Source: Drosophila persimilis (taxonomy: Eukaryota > Arthropoda > Insecta > Diptera > Drosophilidae). From it: a DNA stretch of 64,000 bases. Under the pieces are notes generated by a model. That model was not told where the DNA came from and did not search any database. It saw only the letters and a program-made list of their open reading frames with translations. A program made the translations under genes and the position numbers. Positions 10,944 through 21,692 of this stretch are shown here, in pieces. How positions within the stretch are numbered: position 1 is the first letter of the stretch; every line of letters begins with the position of its first letter. The DNA is taken from NCBI RefSeq assembly GCF_003286085.1, contig NW_020825294.1, forward strand, positions 11,306,501 to 11,370,500. Direction: 5' to 3'.

Positions 10944-13199
10944 TTAGAGCATTTATTAAATGTTTTGGTTAGATATTATGTTCATTACTAGATGAATTTG
11001 CCCTCTAAAGCGTTCCTTTTCTAAGACCAAGCATAAACATACTCAAATAATTGTTTACATATGTATAAAAACTATATTTACTAGTATATAACTAATTTAT
11101 CTTCGCATTGGCCCCATTGGCAAAACACTTAAGTGTTTGGCTATTTTCAACTAAATTTCAATAAATACCCAACGGACTTAAGCTGTCGACAAAATAAGCC
11201 AATTTACTAAGGTGTGTCGGAGCTTGTGTGAGCGTGGGAGAGCCACAAACACACAGCAACACACACACTCGGAAGCAGCGGACAGGACACCAGGAAAGCC
11301 AAATGTCGGCGCTGCCTCTTGCTTCGAGCAAAACTCATCAATTATGTTGATGCGACTTGCAAATGTATGGGCGGTCAGATGGTTTCCCTATGTGACCTTT
11401 ATTAATGACACCTTAACCAATAGGTTGTGCAGGAAAGAGGGACATCCTACCGTTAGGGGTGGCCTTTTGTCGCTGTCCATTGGTCGGAAACACCTCGAGC
11501 ACTCGCATCGCCAGAGATGAGGAAATGAGTGGCCCGAAGGCCTTCGTAATGAGGGCATCTTATATTAGTTACTTTTTTATTTTGTTTTTTTCATCAACAA
11601 TACCTTCAAACTAGTTTTGATTCACGATAGAATAGATTTTGATGTTTTTGCTTCGATCTGGTCGATAAAGATATAAACCAAAGATATCGCGGGACGAACT
11701 TATGAAATAAAACATCTTAATGTCTATGATATTTTCCATAGGCTTTGGACCTCATTAATTTACTAGACAAAACAAGTTATGAACGCCTTTGAAACGCAAA
11801 ATGAATTTCCAACACGGAATTCCAACTAAACCATAATAAACTATAGTTTATTTTCCAGTGGGAGCTGCAAACCAAAATATATGTTGTATGTAATGTGATT
11901 ATCTGTTAGTATTTTAAATGGAACAGGACTCAATGATCAGTGGCTTGGTTGCAGGTCCGAAAGGGGATTGACCACGTCAATGCGTATTTAAAGCCCACAT
12001 TTTTTCTGTTGAATGAATCCCCCTTTAGTATCGGACAAAACAAAAACAAAACAAACAGCTACGCCACTGATCCGAAAATAATTACGAAAATATTAAACCG
12101 CTTGCCATAGCTAATAATCGAATAATCTTGCTCCAATATACGTATTAATTTCAATTATTTCCACAAATTGCCATCAATAAAACGAAGGTGGCAAAAAGTT
12201 ATGAGAGCCACTACTAAAAATTTAATGCCATAATTAAACAAAGCGAAATGGGTGCCAAATGGAAAGTGGCGATGGAAAGTGGCGATGGAAAGCCACCAAC
12301 TCGAACCCGATAAAAGCATAGTGGTTATAGAGGCAAATCCTAGCTGACAAAAATGGGCGTGGTTTTGGGCGAGGGCACAGGAGCAGGATGAATCGAGTGG
12401 AATACATGCCAGGAGCATGAGCAGGAGCAGGACCACGAGCAGAAGCAGACGGAATCGACTGTATGTGGCGCCCATTTTGTGTCGCCATGGCTGACGTTGT
12501 CTACTCCATTAAAATGAAGTTGTGCTTTTTCTCTGTGACTGCCTCTGCTGTTGTTGCTTGGCGCCAACGAGACGTTGAAAACAAAAAGCAGATTGTTCAC
12601 AAACAAAACACGGGCCACATTTCAATGGGGTTTTACCTGTAAATACTCATAGTGGCACCAGGCAAGAGGGACGACTGGCAGAACTGTGAGCCGGACCATC
12701 AGCACGCAGCTGTCCCCCTGCAGATAAAGTATCTTTTTTCCTCCTGTTTTGTTTTCCTTTCTTTTTGCTCTGTTTTTCCTTGGCTAAATAAAAATAAGTG
12801 CTTCGGAATACAGACCATCCCCTCCTGTTGCTCTCAATTGACAATAAACATGGAAGCTGAACGGTGCGGCCAGACGGACAGGACTCGGAGAGTAAAACGC
12901 TGGTCATTCCCTCAGATGAATGTCTCTTTGCCATGTGTGTGACTCAGCCGATGGTTCCATTCAACGCCATCATTGTGCATTTTATAGCTAACACAGGTCT
13001 GGGGTCTGGTCACTGGAACCAGAAAAATGCTTCCTTAATTCATCCGTTTCGATATTCTTAGAATAAATATATTTTTTGGACGTTGATATGCAATATCTGC
13101 ATCCTTCAAGTGGCGATGCAATTACTTCACTATCAAGTGACCTGTGTGACACCCAGCCATCCTCCCGCCCCACCGAACGAGGGGCGCTGCCCCTCTGAT
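10944..13199. other. Non-coding stretch
   Basis: No supported gene. A minus-strand frame (12155-12475) begins with a leucine-rich run resembling a signal peptide, but it comes from a CAGGAGCAG-type repeat and shows no downstream exon. The stretch contains the shared two-block element at 11337-11410, listed separately. Confidence 0.5.
11337..11410 (+). other. Two-block non-coding element, copy 1
   Basis: The block ATCAATTATG at 11337-11346 is followed, after a diverged 49-nt middle, by CTTTATTAATGACA ending at 11410. The same blocks with exactly the same 74-nt span occur at 52199-52272. Short extensions on both sides also match (CAAAAC-type before, CT-AAC after). No coding frame is shared. 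Blocks contain ATCAATTA and ATTAATGA, which resemble homeodomain sites. Confidence 0.45.
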
Positions 13200-15060
13200 C
13201 GCGAACATGCTGGAAATATAGCTGCTAAACTAATATGCTTGAAAAATTATAGCTAAGCCTTAGAACCTAAGCCGGTTCATTTCAGGAATAATACGTTATA
13301 CCAAGTGGAAGAAACAGCGGTATATAGTTTCTGGTGAATCTTATAGGAATCATGAAGTTTATGTAGCTCAACAAATCGGGGATATATACATCACCCTTGG
13401 TCAAGTTGTGCACAAAAATCACACCTAGCTTTTTTCTACGATTAACTAAGGATGGTAGGCTTATTGGTATCAATCTATTAGAGTGAGATGGTATTCTCAC
13501 ATAAAATGTTTTTATGGACAGATTATATACGGTCCTGGTGTACTTTGTACTGAGGGCACCATAAACAGGAGCCGTATTCTGAGATTCTGAGTCTAATATA
13601 ACACCAAGATCATCCACCAGGGTTATTATCTCAGGAGAACCACCGCATAGAGTAAAACTGTTTTGGGTCCTGTGAAAAACTTATCATCAACTTCATCGAG
13701 ATAGGTGTTCTTATAGCGATGAGCATGAAGAACTGAAAAGTTTGACCGAGCTATTACATAGCGAGATAGTAGAAGTAGGAGAACCAACTTCTGGAAATTT
13801 TGTATAAAATCTTGATTTTAAGTGTTTTAGACGGTATAACTCTTTGGTAAGCCAAGGAGGTTTTCCAGATCTAGTCGGACACGAAAGCGGGACACATGAA
13901 TCAAAAAATGTGCCAAGGGCATTGTAAAAAATGTTTGTGCTTTTTTTAACATCAGTGCATAAGTACAAGGCGGACCAATCAAAATCCCTAATGAGGCAGC
14001 CGACACGTTCAGATGGCCTACTCGACCGATCCAATACAGTTGGACCTATGTCGAGTGACACTTCGAAAGTAGGACGGTAGGACGGGTTCAGGTTTAAAAA
14101 GCTTAGATCAAGAAATCGACCGAAGGAATTTTTCAAATGGTTTACTTAGACCGGGACAGGTCAAGCAAACCATCAGCAAAGTCATTTCATGACATCGAAA
14201 CTAGAACTAGAATCGCTTTCCGAAGTCCAAACAGTACTTGTCAAGTTAAAGTCACCAATAACTATCATAAGACCTTTGTCTAATAGCTAGGGAGAAGTAT
14301 TTGAAAGGCACACAGGAACTGCTCATAAATTCAGATATCCACAGAAGGTGGAATATCCGATTTCGTAATGAAGATAGCAAAGACGAAAAGAATCAGTTTT
14401 ACACATAGGAACTCCAGTTTATTTTGAACCGCCTGCGCGTCGATACGAACCAGCATTTCTAAAAATTATCTACCAACCTGAGAACACAAAGAATGTCAGG
14501 TTTTAGCCAGGTCTCGTTAAGCACAATAATGTAGGATGCAAATCCAACACTATCTCGAAAATAGGGTGTAGAGCTTACTGCGTAAGCCTCTAACATTTTG
14601 GTAAGTTAATAAGATGGAAGAAAGTTTTTTGAATGCGTGGAAGGTGGATGGAAAGTTGTGCGTGGCACGGTGGGCTGATCTGTGAGTGTTATGGGGGGCC
14701 ATTATTTTTCGTAGCCTTGAACTCCTTCACAACCAAATGCTCCAGCCAAAATTAGGCAACGCATATGGTTGGGGAGACCCTTATCTTAAAGGAGGCTATC
14801 TCCTTAATAATATGCAATGGTTGTCCATCCGGAATAAGAACAGTTGACACTCCGGAAAGTGAAGGCAGGAGCTCCCAATGAATTCGCATATGAGGAATAC
14901 ATTTGGGTACATAAAGTATTGCAAGACGCCGAAATCAGCCATACAGAGGGAGACTTTATTTTCAAAAGAATTTGTGTATTGTTCCAATAGTGAGCCTACT
15001 TAGTCTGATCATCCGATGCAATAAAATTAAGAACCATTACCTTATTTTTCATCTTCCGAT
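13200..15060 (-). mobile_element. Decayed non-LTR retrotransposon (CR1/Jockey-group LINE)
   Basis: Minus-strand frames give fragments in the right order for LINE ORF2. The endonuclease start LTYQNVRGLRSKLYTLF lies at about 14574-14612 and a NETWLKPDI-type endonuclease motif at about 14500. A pre-RT segment with PPWLTKELYRLKHLKSR lies near 13800-13870. The reverse transcriptase C-terminal region at 13282-13617 includes DLGVILDS and NRRKKLGVIF. Stops and frame changes interrupt all parts. The distance between the pre-RT segment and the C-terminal segment is far too short for a full RT, so much of the RT core is deleted. Sequence at 14640-15060 may be 5' or ORF1-related but is not recognisable. 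CR1-like is favoured by the YQNVRGLR start; the exact clade is uncertain. Confidence 0.8.
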
Positions 15061-17804
15061 GTAAGTTCCTGTAAAAACCTTTTTATGAATTCCTTCTCCA
15101 GAAATATTCAACCTGCCATAATTCTTGTTCTTGCAGTAAACCCGTTGGGATCCTCCACCAGCCAAAATCAACGCCCTCCGCCATTCTAAGCTAACTCAAT
15201 CACTCCCTCAACCTCACTCACCTCTAATTCGATCAACATCAATTCAACCACACAAAACGCTACACCACAAACGCCCACCCGGCCGAAAGACATTTGTTTA
15301 TGCTATTCTTTCCATTCAAATGCCACAGCACGTATTCCATTCCGAAAAAAGGGCAGAACAGAGCTGGGAGAGCATTCCCGAAAAGGGCGCAAAAGCAAGA
15401 GAATTGAGCATATTTAATAAGTTGACAAAACATATTTCACACGCACAAATGCGTCAGCTTTCCGCTGGCTGCCATTTGTTTGGCCCTCGACTTACTGCCA
15501 GCTGCCTACATATGTCAGGCATCATTATTAACAGATTTTTGGGTGCGACACGCACGAAACCCCAAATATCTGAACTCTCAATTTGGCCCCGGGCTGGGGA
15601 TGGTCTCGCTGGTGGCAAGGTGGGGAAGAAGGACACACAGCATGTGAAAATGTTATTGACATCTATTTCAATATTTATAAACGCGCCCTGAAAGTATTAC
15701 CATACCCTAGGGGTATAAGGGGTGAGATTTTGGTTTCATTAAGTATTCCACTGAGCTCCGAGTGGCTGGTCCTTAAATAAAGAATTGTATTGTCCAGGCA
15801 TTAAAGCCCAGAAATAGAGACCCACGGAATGAACTCCGAACTGACAAACTCATGCACAGTCCATCAAAATCAATTTAACATTTCAACATCAATCTCTTAA
15901 AGGACATTTTCAATTGTTGTTGTGTGTGTTTTCCTTGAGTGATTTTGTCCGTTGCAATTTTTACCACCAGCAGAGCACACTCCCCCACGCAACGCAATCC
16001 AACCAAAGCATGTAAGTCTCATGAAATATGCATCATTTAACATTTACGAGAGGTAGGGTCCGAGCAAGCCGGAACCTTCAGTACATCCTGCGACTGACAG
16101 GGGAATTGGCGGAGCTGGTGGCGGAGCTGGTGCCTGGTGGCTGATGGCAGGGCAAAGCGGATTCCACCTTCAGTTATGGTCCCTGGCTGGCCGCAACATA
16201 AATGCCACAGCATTGGAGCTGACACTAATACGCAAAGCCTGGTTGGGCAACTAATAAGCGTGTGCCGAGGTGTGCCAACCGGCCAATGCGCAGCGTCACC
16301 CCACAGGACAGAAGACAGTGGACACGACAGGGGATGGCCATCAGTATGGCCGAACCTGACTGGGTGTCATGGCCACGCTGTAGTTCTATGGGGAATGGGA
16401 ATGGGACGGGGGCTCAATCTTAAGGGTAACCAATCTCTGGAAATGCAGCAGGCAAATTAAACCCATATCAAACTAAAAGCATTGAACTGCTATAAGCCAG
16501 GCTAGACATGGTTGCTCCAAATATCCCAGGGATAGTAAAACGTGCCCAGCACCAAGCACTTTCAATGGAACCAGAAAAATGTGGAGCACAATCGAAGGAC
16601 AGTGGATAACATGGGTAAGATGTGGAGAGTGGGAAGTGTAGCAAATAAATGGGGAATCTCGATTTAGTACGAGTAATCGCAATAATTCGTAATAGGACAA
16701 GAAGAAGAATCGATAGTTACTAGGGTTTCAATGTACCTTAAATATATGAAAAAGCTATGCCAGAATTTGAATTGTTAAACGTGATGGGAAATTAGTTATG
16801 CAACGCTCAGAGACAATCAGTGCTTTGTAAGACACACTAAATATATAGATAAAATAGAATAACTACAAGTTTTGATCGGAATAAAACTATGCTAATTTTA
16901 TATGTTAGACTAAGTGGATTCAAGATTCATTACATTAACCAAAATTTGTATAATTTTCAAGGTCAAAGGATTATTAAATCATCTCGGGATATGTGAATTT
17001 ATTTTGTGCCCATTTAAATAATAATGAAAATCAGATCATCTTTAAAATGTTCACCTTCTACTTCAAATCGATAGTACGAGTACTTTTTTGCTTCGTCACT
17101 GAGTTTCCCATAGTGCAGTTTCGTCAGACCTTCTTAGAAATTTAAATCAAGGCAAGAGTGAACCCAATACCGAAGACACGTCTCAGACATGCAAAAATAA
17201 AATGAAAAGGAGAAAAGTACGTTGCAAAGAGCACAACAGAGAGAAGTGAGAGAAAATGCCCGGGAGAATACTCGAGCAGAAGCCATAACATTGGCATATC
17301 TATGCACAGTTTTTTCTGTTCGAGAGTTCAATGCATTGATTATATCTCGATTACGCATACGCCACGACGGCCAGCGCAGAGTGAGTCGTTTACAGATTCA
17401 AGATTAAATTAATACCTGCTCGAGTGGGCCCGGTGGGCCAAGTTCAATAATTTATTGATTTCTCCAGTCAACCCGCAACTCAAACAGAACGTCGAACTGG
17501 AATCGAAAACAGAAAAGTCGCCGCTGGTTAGAGGGGAACACAGATCCCGGCAGACAACCTTCAAAACAGGCTGGACAAATTATTCCCACCCCACCCCCTT
17601 GTGGGCTCATTGCTTGCCGCTGTCATGGCACTTATTTAATTTATAATCAAAATCAGCAAACCCGACCCCAGACCCCCAGACCCCCAGACCACGGACCAAG
17701 CCCAGCCGGGTACGAGCCAAGTCAGTCAATAAAAGTCAGAGGAGGTTGGAGTGGGGCTGGAGAAAACTTGTGGCATTTGTGCTTATTTGGACATTCAAAT
17801 TGCC
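15061..17804. other. Non-coding stretch
   Basis: I see no gene. The CpG-rich segment 16040-16460 gives open frames on both strands without domain features. A CCCCAGA repeat lies at 17664-17690. The segment 15420-15560 is well balanced in composition and has E-box-like CAGCTG sites, so it could be conserved regulatory DNA. Confidence 0.45.
17664..17690 (+). repeat. GACCCCCA short tandem repeat
   Basis: Three imperfect units of about 8-9 bp. Confidence 0.7.
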
Positions 17805-18039
17805 TCAAGCATGAATTATGTGCGGAGAGCGAATCAAATTTGACTCGAATTCATTCCCTGTTTTGTCCGCCATTGGAATGAATGTAAATAAGCGTAAAGA
17901 TTCGCTTAGTGACTTTGATACCAAATGTTGGCCTTTGTTCACTGATAAGTAAATTGAACTTTCCTTTAGTTTCGAGAGCTGCGAGAGTTCAAAGTTGATC
18001 AACAATGCTTCAAGAAATGAAGGTATAACTAGTTTTACT
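17805..18039 (-). other. Open frame of 78 codons downstream of the lipocalin gene, status unclear
   Basis: The minus-strand frame is open from just after a TAA at about 18040 to the stop at 17805, with coding-like composition (for example SKLKESSIYLSVNK). It has no ATG until two thirds of the way through and no signal peptide or clear acceptor. It starts immediately after the poly(A) signal of the lipocalin gene on the same strand. It could be an exon of a neighbouring gene, a relic or chance. Confidence 0.2.
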
Positions 18040-18044
18040 TAAGG

Positions 18045-18050
18045 TTTATT
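18045..18050 (-). terminator. Poly(A) signal AATAAA for the lipocalin-like gene
   Basis: On the minus strand AATAAA occurs 21 nt after the TGA of the lipocalin-like gene, which supports that gene model. Confidence 0.65.
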
Positions 18051-18070
18051 TTTGCACAGCCCTCCAAGGT

Positions 18071-18740
18071 TCAAACTCTGTATTGTGCGTCTATATACTC
18101 GAATTCTGTACAAAAAGAATTATCGGTGTAGTTGAGTAGTCTCAGCGGGAACTTAAAATTCCTCTTCAGTGCATTCGAAATCGATGCTATGGTTTCCGCC
18201 GTGGGCTCACGTTCCTTGACAAAAATGCTGATTGATCCTGGAATATTTTTCAATGTTGAATATTTTTCGAAACCCAAACCCAAAACGTTGGATGGGATAG
18301 TACTTACTCATATGCTGAAGTTTGTTGGACCGATTTTTATCCTGATAGCAATAATATTGCACTATGAAATTATCGTTATCTGTTATGCCAAACTGCGACC
18401 AAATGCTATAGCCCTGAAAAGTACGTTTTACGCACTTTTCTTGGAGATAGTTTGGGTGAACTGCGTACAGAAACCAACTTCCAGTGAACTTTGTGCGAAT
18501 GAATACTGATAAAGGTAACGATTTTTTTTGTATTAAATATATTTTATTTAATTTACCGCCGTCTCTTTGGAAAGCTCATTGGGTAGGGGCATAAATTTCG
18601 GACACTGACCGTCAAAGGATAGCCTATGCTCCTTGCTTAAAGTTCGGCCAACCACCAAGAGTGCACTTGAGCGAGAATTGTCATCGAATAAATGGCAGGT
18701 TGAGGTTACATCTTGTGACTTACCAAAGAAACTTCAGCAT
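18071..18740 (-). CDS. Lipocalin-like secreted protein, four exons
   Basis: My model uses exons 18740-18724, 18665-18557, 18488-18308 and 18237-18071, giving 157 aa in phase. Introns are 58, 68 and 70 nt. The donors are GTAAGT, GTAAAT and GTAAGT, and introns 1 and 3 have reasonable acceptors. The protein starts with a signal peptide (MLKFLCALLVVGRTLS). It then shows insect lipocalin hallmarks: QCPKFMPLPN, the G-x-W motif in KFTGSWFLYAV, EKCV 14 residues later, a TDNDN-FIVQYYC segment matching the TDYDNYAIVYSC motif, and a late cysteine (SFCTEFEY). Four cysteines fit the usual two disulfides. Such proteins carry small hydrophobic ligands outside the cell. Odd points: intron 2 keeps the frame only with a pyrimidine-poor acceptor at 18489, while the better acceptor (TTATCAG, ending 18506) would shift it. 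About 40 residues between EKCV and TDNDN are missing compared with NLaz/Karl-type lipocalins. Confidence 0.68.
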
Positions 18741-19445
18741 GGTAAAAGCGCTTTGAATACTCCTCTCTACAGCGAAAACGAATATCAGCAAGTACCACAA
18801 ATCGAGTTAGTCACACTTTGTTGAAGCATTTGCGGAAATAAATTGTATAATTTGCCTAGATTCGTAACGCTACTCAAGTTTGTGGCATGAAACAGGCAAT
18901 GTTAATATGCAACGTTTGTATACTATATATTATACATACATAGGTCAGCTTCTATAAGTCCCTTCGGTAAACAATAAGCTATACCCGTAGACCTTGACCG
19001 CAATCCTTCCAGCCGATATCAAGCCATTTTCTTTCAAAGAATAATAAATTATTAAAATGCGTTGAATATCACTTCGCGGTCCTCATTAAAACTCAGATGC
19101 CCGACAAAACCTCAAAGACCCCACAGACAGCCAGAAGAACAACCTTTCACCGAAGATGATGCGGCTCAAGAAGGACTGTCACTCTCGACGGGTTGCCTCC
19201 AAGTAGTTACTCACTTTCCACTAATGACATGCAATTTAAAGGACTTTAAATAGTGTCGCCTAAAAGTGTGCCAGCCGCTTGCGGCATGTCAATGTCATTA
19301 TACAAGAAATGGCAGAGGGACGACGCGACGGAGACGGAGACGGCGAGGGCGACGGCGACTGCAAATGCAGCCGCAATCCTCATTTATTTTTCAGTTGCTA
19401 CAAATAAATGTTCATGGATACATCCCAAAACAAACAAGCAAATAC

Positions 19446-19560
19446 ACAAGTACATATATGTATATGTACATATGTATGTACATTGATGTACATATATATT
19501 TCTTATATATAAAACAATATAAATGCATTTTTAACACACAATATATATGTATGTATGATG
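19446..19560 (+). repeat. TACATATG/TATATG-rich microsatellite region
   Basis: Irregular alternation of ACATATATGT, TATGTACAT and TATATA units, partly self-complementary, so it could form hairpins. Confidence 0.75.
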
Positions 19561-20794
19561 TATGAGCATATGCGTGGCTGCATTTGTATGGCAACTGAGC
19601 AGAGGAAGGCCGAGACGAGACGAGACGAGCGCAGCGGAGGTCGAGCGAGTTTGTAAAACAATTTTTATGCTCCAATTTACAATCAAGACACGCACCAAAA
19701 ATTCATTGCCACCTGAAGCATGTGGGAGAATAAAGCTGAAAGCGAACAACAACGGCTGACGAGTTGAATTGTGCCGGCCATCTCTCGATTCTCGATTCTC
19801 GTTTCTTGTTTCTCGTTTTTATACTTTAGAGAAATTTTGTGGCTCTCGAAAAGGGTCTTTGGCGTTGGTAAGACGTGGTAAAGTGAGCTTAGATTGGCCC
19901 AGATTGCTGAGGAATTACAGCAAGAAATCAACCGCAATTACAATTTCTGAAATAAAATCAATGAAGCCGATTATTAAATGATAACAAAAGCTAAAGCGTT
20001 CATTTTAACTTTACAATATTTACATATTGGAAACCTAAGTCCGAAAAAACAGAAAATAATAACTTCATATACTTAAAAAAAAGTTACCGCGATATATCTT
20101 ATCGATTCTGTGTTCAAATTCGTCAAGATTTATAATTTTCGTGCACCCACAATAAAAAGGCAATGCAGAACTTAAAAGGATTATGCTATTCCAATATCAT
20201 TTGCGTCTTTTCTTCCTTACAACAAAGCTCTGAGATGCTCGAAAGTGAATTATTCTCGGAATCCGAAACACACTGAAGTTCATTTCATGTTTACTTTATT
20301 TCCGACTCTAGGCAAATTAATTAAGAATAAACCCAATGCGATAGGCAACACTCGCACACAAATCGAAGAAGCGAGCAGCCCAAAATGTTTCTTCTGCAAT
20401 TTTGTGTAGTGGCAGTGGCAGTCGAGTGGGAGGGAAAATAATTACACAGCACGCAGCAGACAATGCGAGGTGAAAATTGCATTTGCCAGAGCCAGAGTGG
20501 GGTGCTCGAGAGAATGATGGAGATGGCTAGGGCTAGGGCCATAGTAAGAATGTGCGCGAATGAGGGCTTTGGGTAGTACAGTAGTCGCATTACATGCTTC
20601 TTAAGTATCTTTCGCCTCATACGTGCCTCGCGTCGGGGGCTAAAGATATTTATACGAACTTGTTGGTTCTGTTTCGTTTGCAGGCAGGAAGGAAGGCGGA
20701 TGGAGGATGTAAAAGGGTAGCGAGAAAATGCATTTAACGAAACTTGAACAAAATTGTAATGTAAAGAAGGGGAAATTATACAACTTGTTGTTGC

Positions 20795-20814
20795 TGCTCC
20801 TGCTCCTGCTCCTG
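20795..20814 (+). repeat. GCTCCT hexamer repeat
   Basis: Three to four tandem hexamers in non-coding DNA. Confidence 0.7.
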
Positions 20815-21665
20815 AAACGGAGCAAGTCAAGAAGTTGCCTGCCTGCTCCTTCCGTGTCCCTGTTTATACCCTCCAGTTGTACGACTATGTGGAGCTTTCT
20901 TCCAGTTTTTCGTTGTTTTTTGTTGGGAGAAAGTGAAGTCTTGGCACCTTTATTTAAGAGACAGCCCCAAGGAGCTTTTGTTGCTGTATGCAGCAGATTG
21001 AATAGCAAACGTGAGAGGAGACCTTGAGAAGTGCTCGGGAGGGGGAGGCGACATATGTTATGTCTTCTCCGTTGCCTGAGTCAGGATGGAAAATGGTGCC
21101 TCCGCCAGCATAAAGTCATTAAGTGGGGGAAATGAAAATAAATTTACGCTTGGTAAATAAATCTCTTTGATTCTGCACTTCTTCGCTTCGTTTTCGTTTG
21201 CCGAACTACTGAGAAATACTTTAATTAAGTTTTAATAAAAATCACACCCGAACTAAGTTCAAGGGGAACGTGAAATAAGTAGAAACTTTCTGTATTATAT
21301 TTCAGATAATCTTTATCAAGTAAAATATTATGAATATTATTAACTTATTTACTTTATTTTCTTTTCGATGGGACAATCTTTCATATCGAAATTCCCTTCA
21401 TTGACTACTTTGGAATTGTTGAAATAATTTTCCACTTTTCGTATCTAATCGAGAAATGTTGGGATGCATGAACTTCATACTCCTAGAAGGGAACGTACAC
21501 AAGCTTCTTAGCCAGTTTCGCCGGCACCTCGCTTAGCCCATTTCAGCAAATGCGTAAACATTTCACGTAATCGCTCAACACCTAATCAGCATTCAGCTTC
21601 AACTTCAACCCTTCTGCCGCTCTTGGCATTGTGATGCAACAAAGTTTGCACTGGGTAGCATGGCT

Positions 21666-21692
21666 CAGCCCCAGCCCCAGCCCCAGCCCCAG
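21666..21692 (+). repeat. CAGCCC hexamer repeat
   Basis: About four and a half tandem units. Confidence 0.8.

Noticed and set aside
12155-12475. Minus-strand frame with a leucine-rich start followed by CSCALAQNHAHFC, briefly resembling the N-terminus of a TIMP inhibitor
   Set aside because: The leucines come from a GAGCAG-type repeat, and no downstream exon with the rest of a TIMP exists on that strand. The match is limited to C-x-C and F-C positions.
18132-18509. 125-codon plus-strand frame with a membrane-like segment
   Set aside because: It lies antisense to lipocalin exons 3 and 4 and is explained as their shadow.
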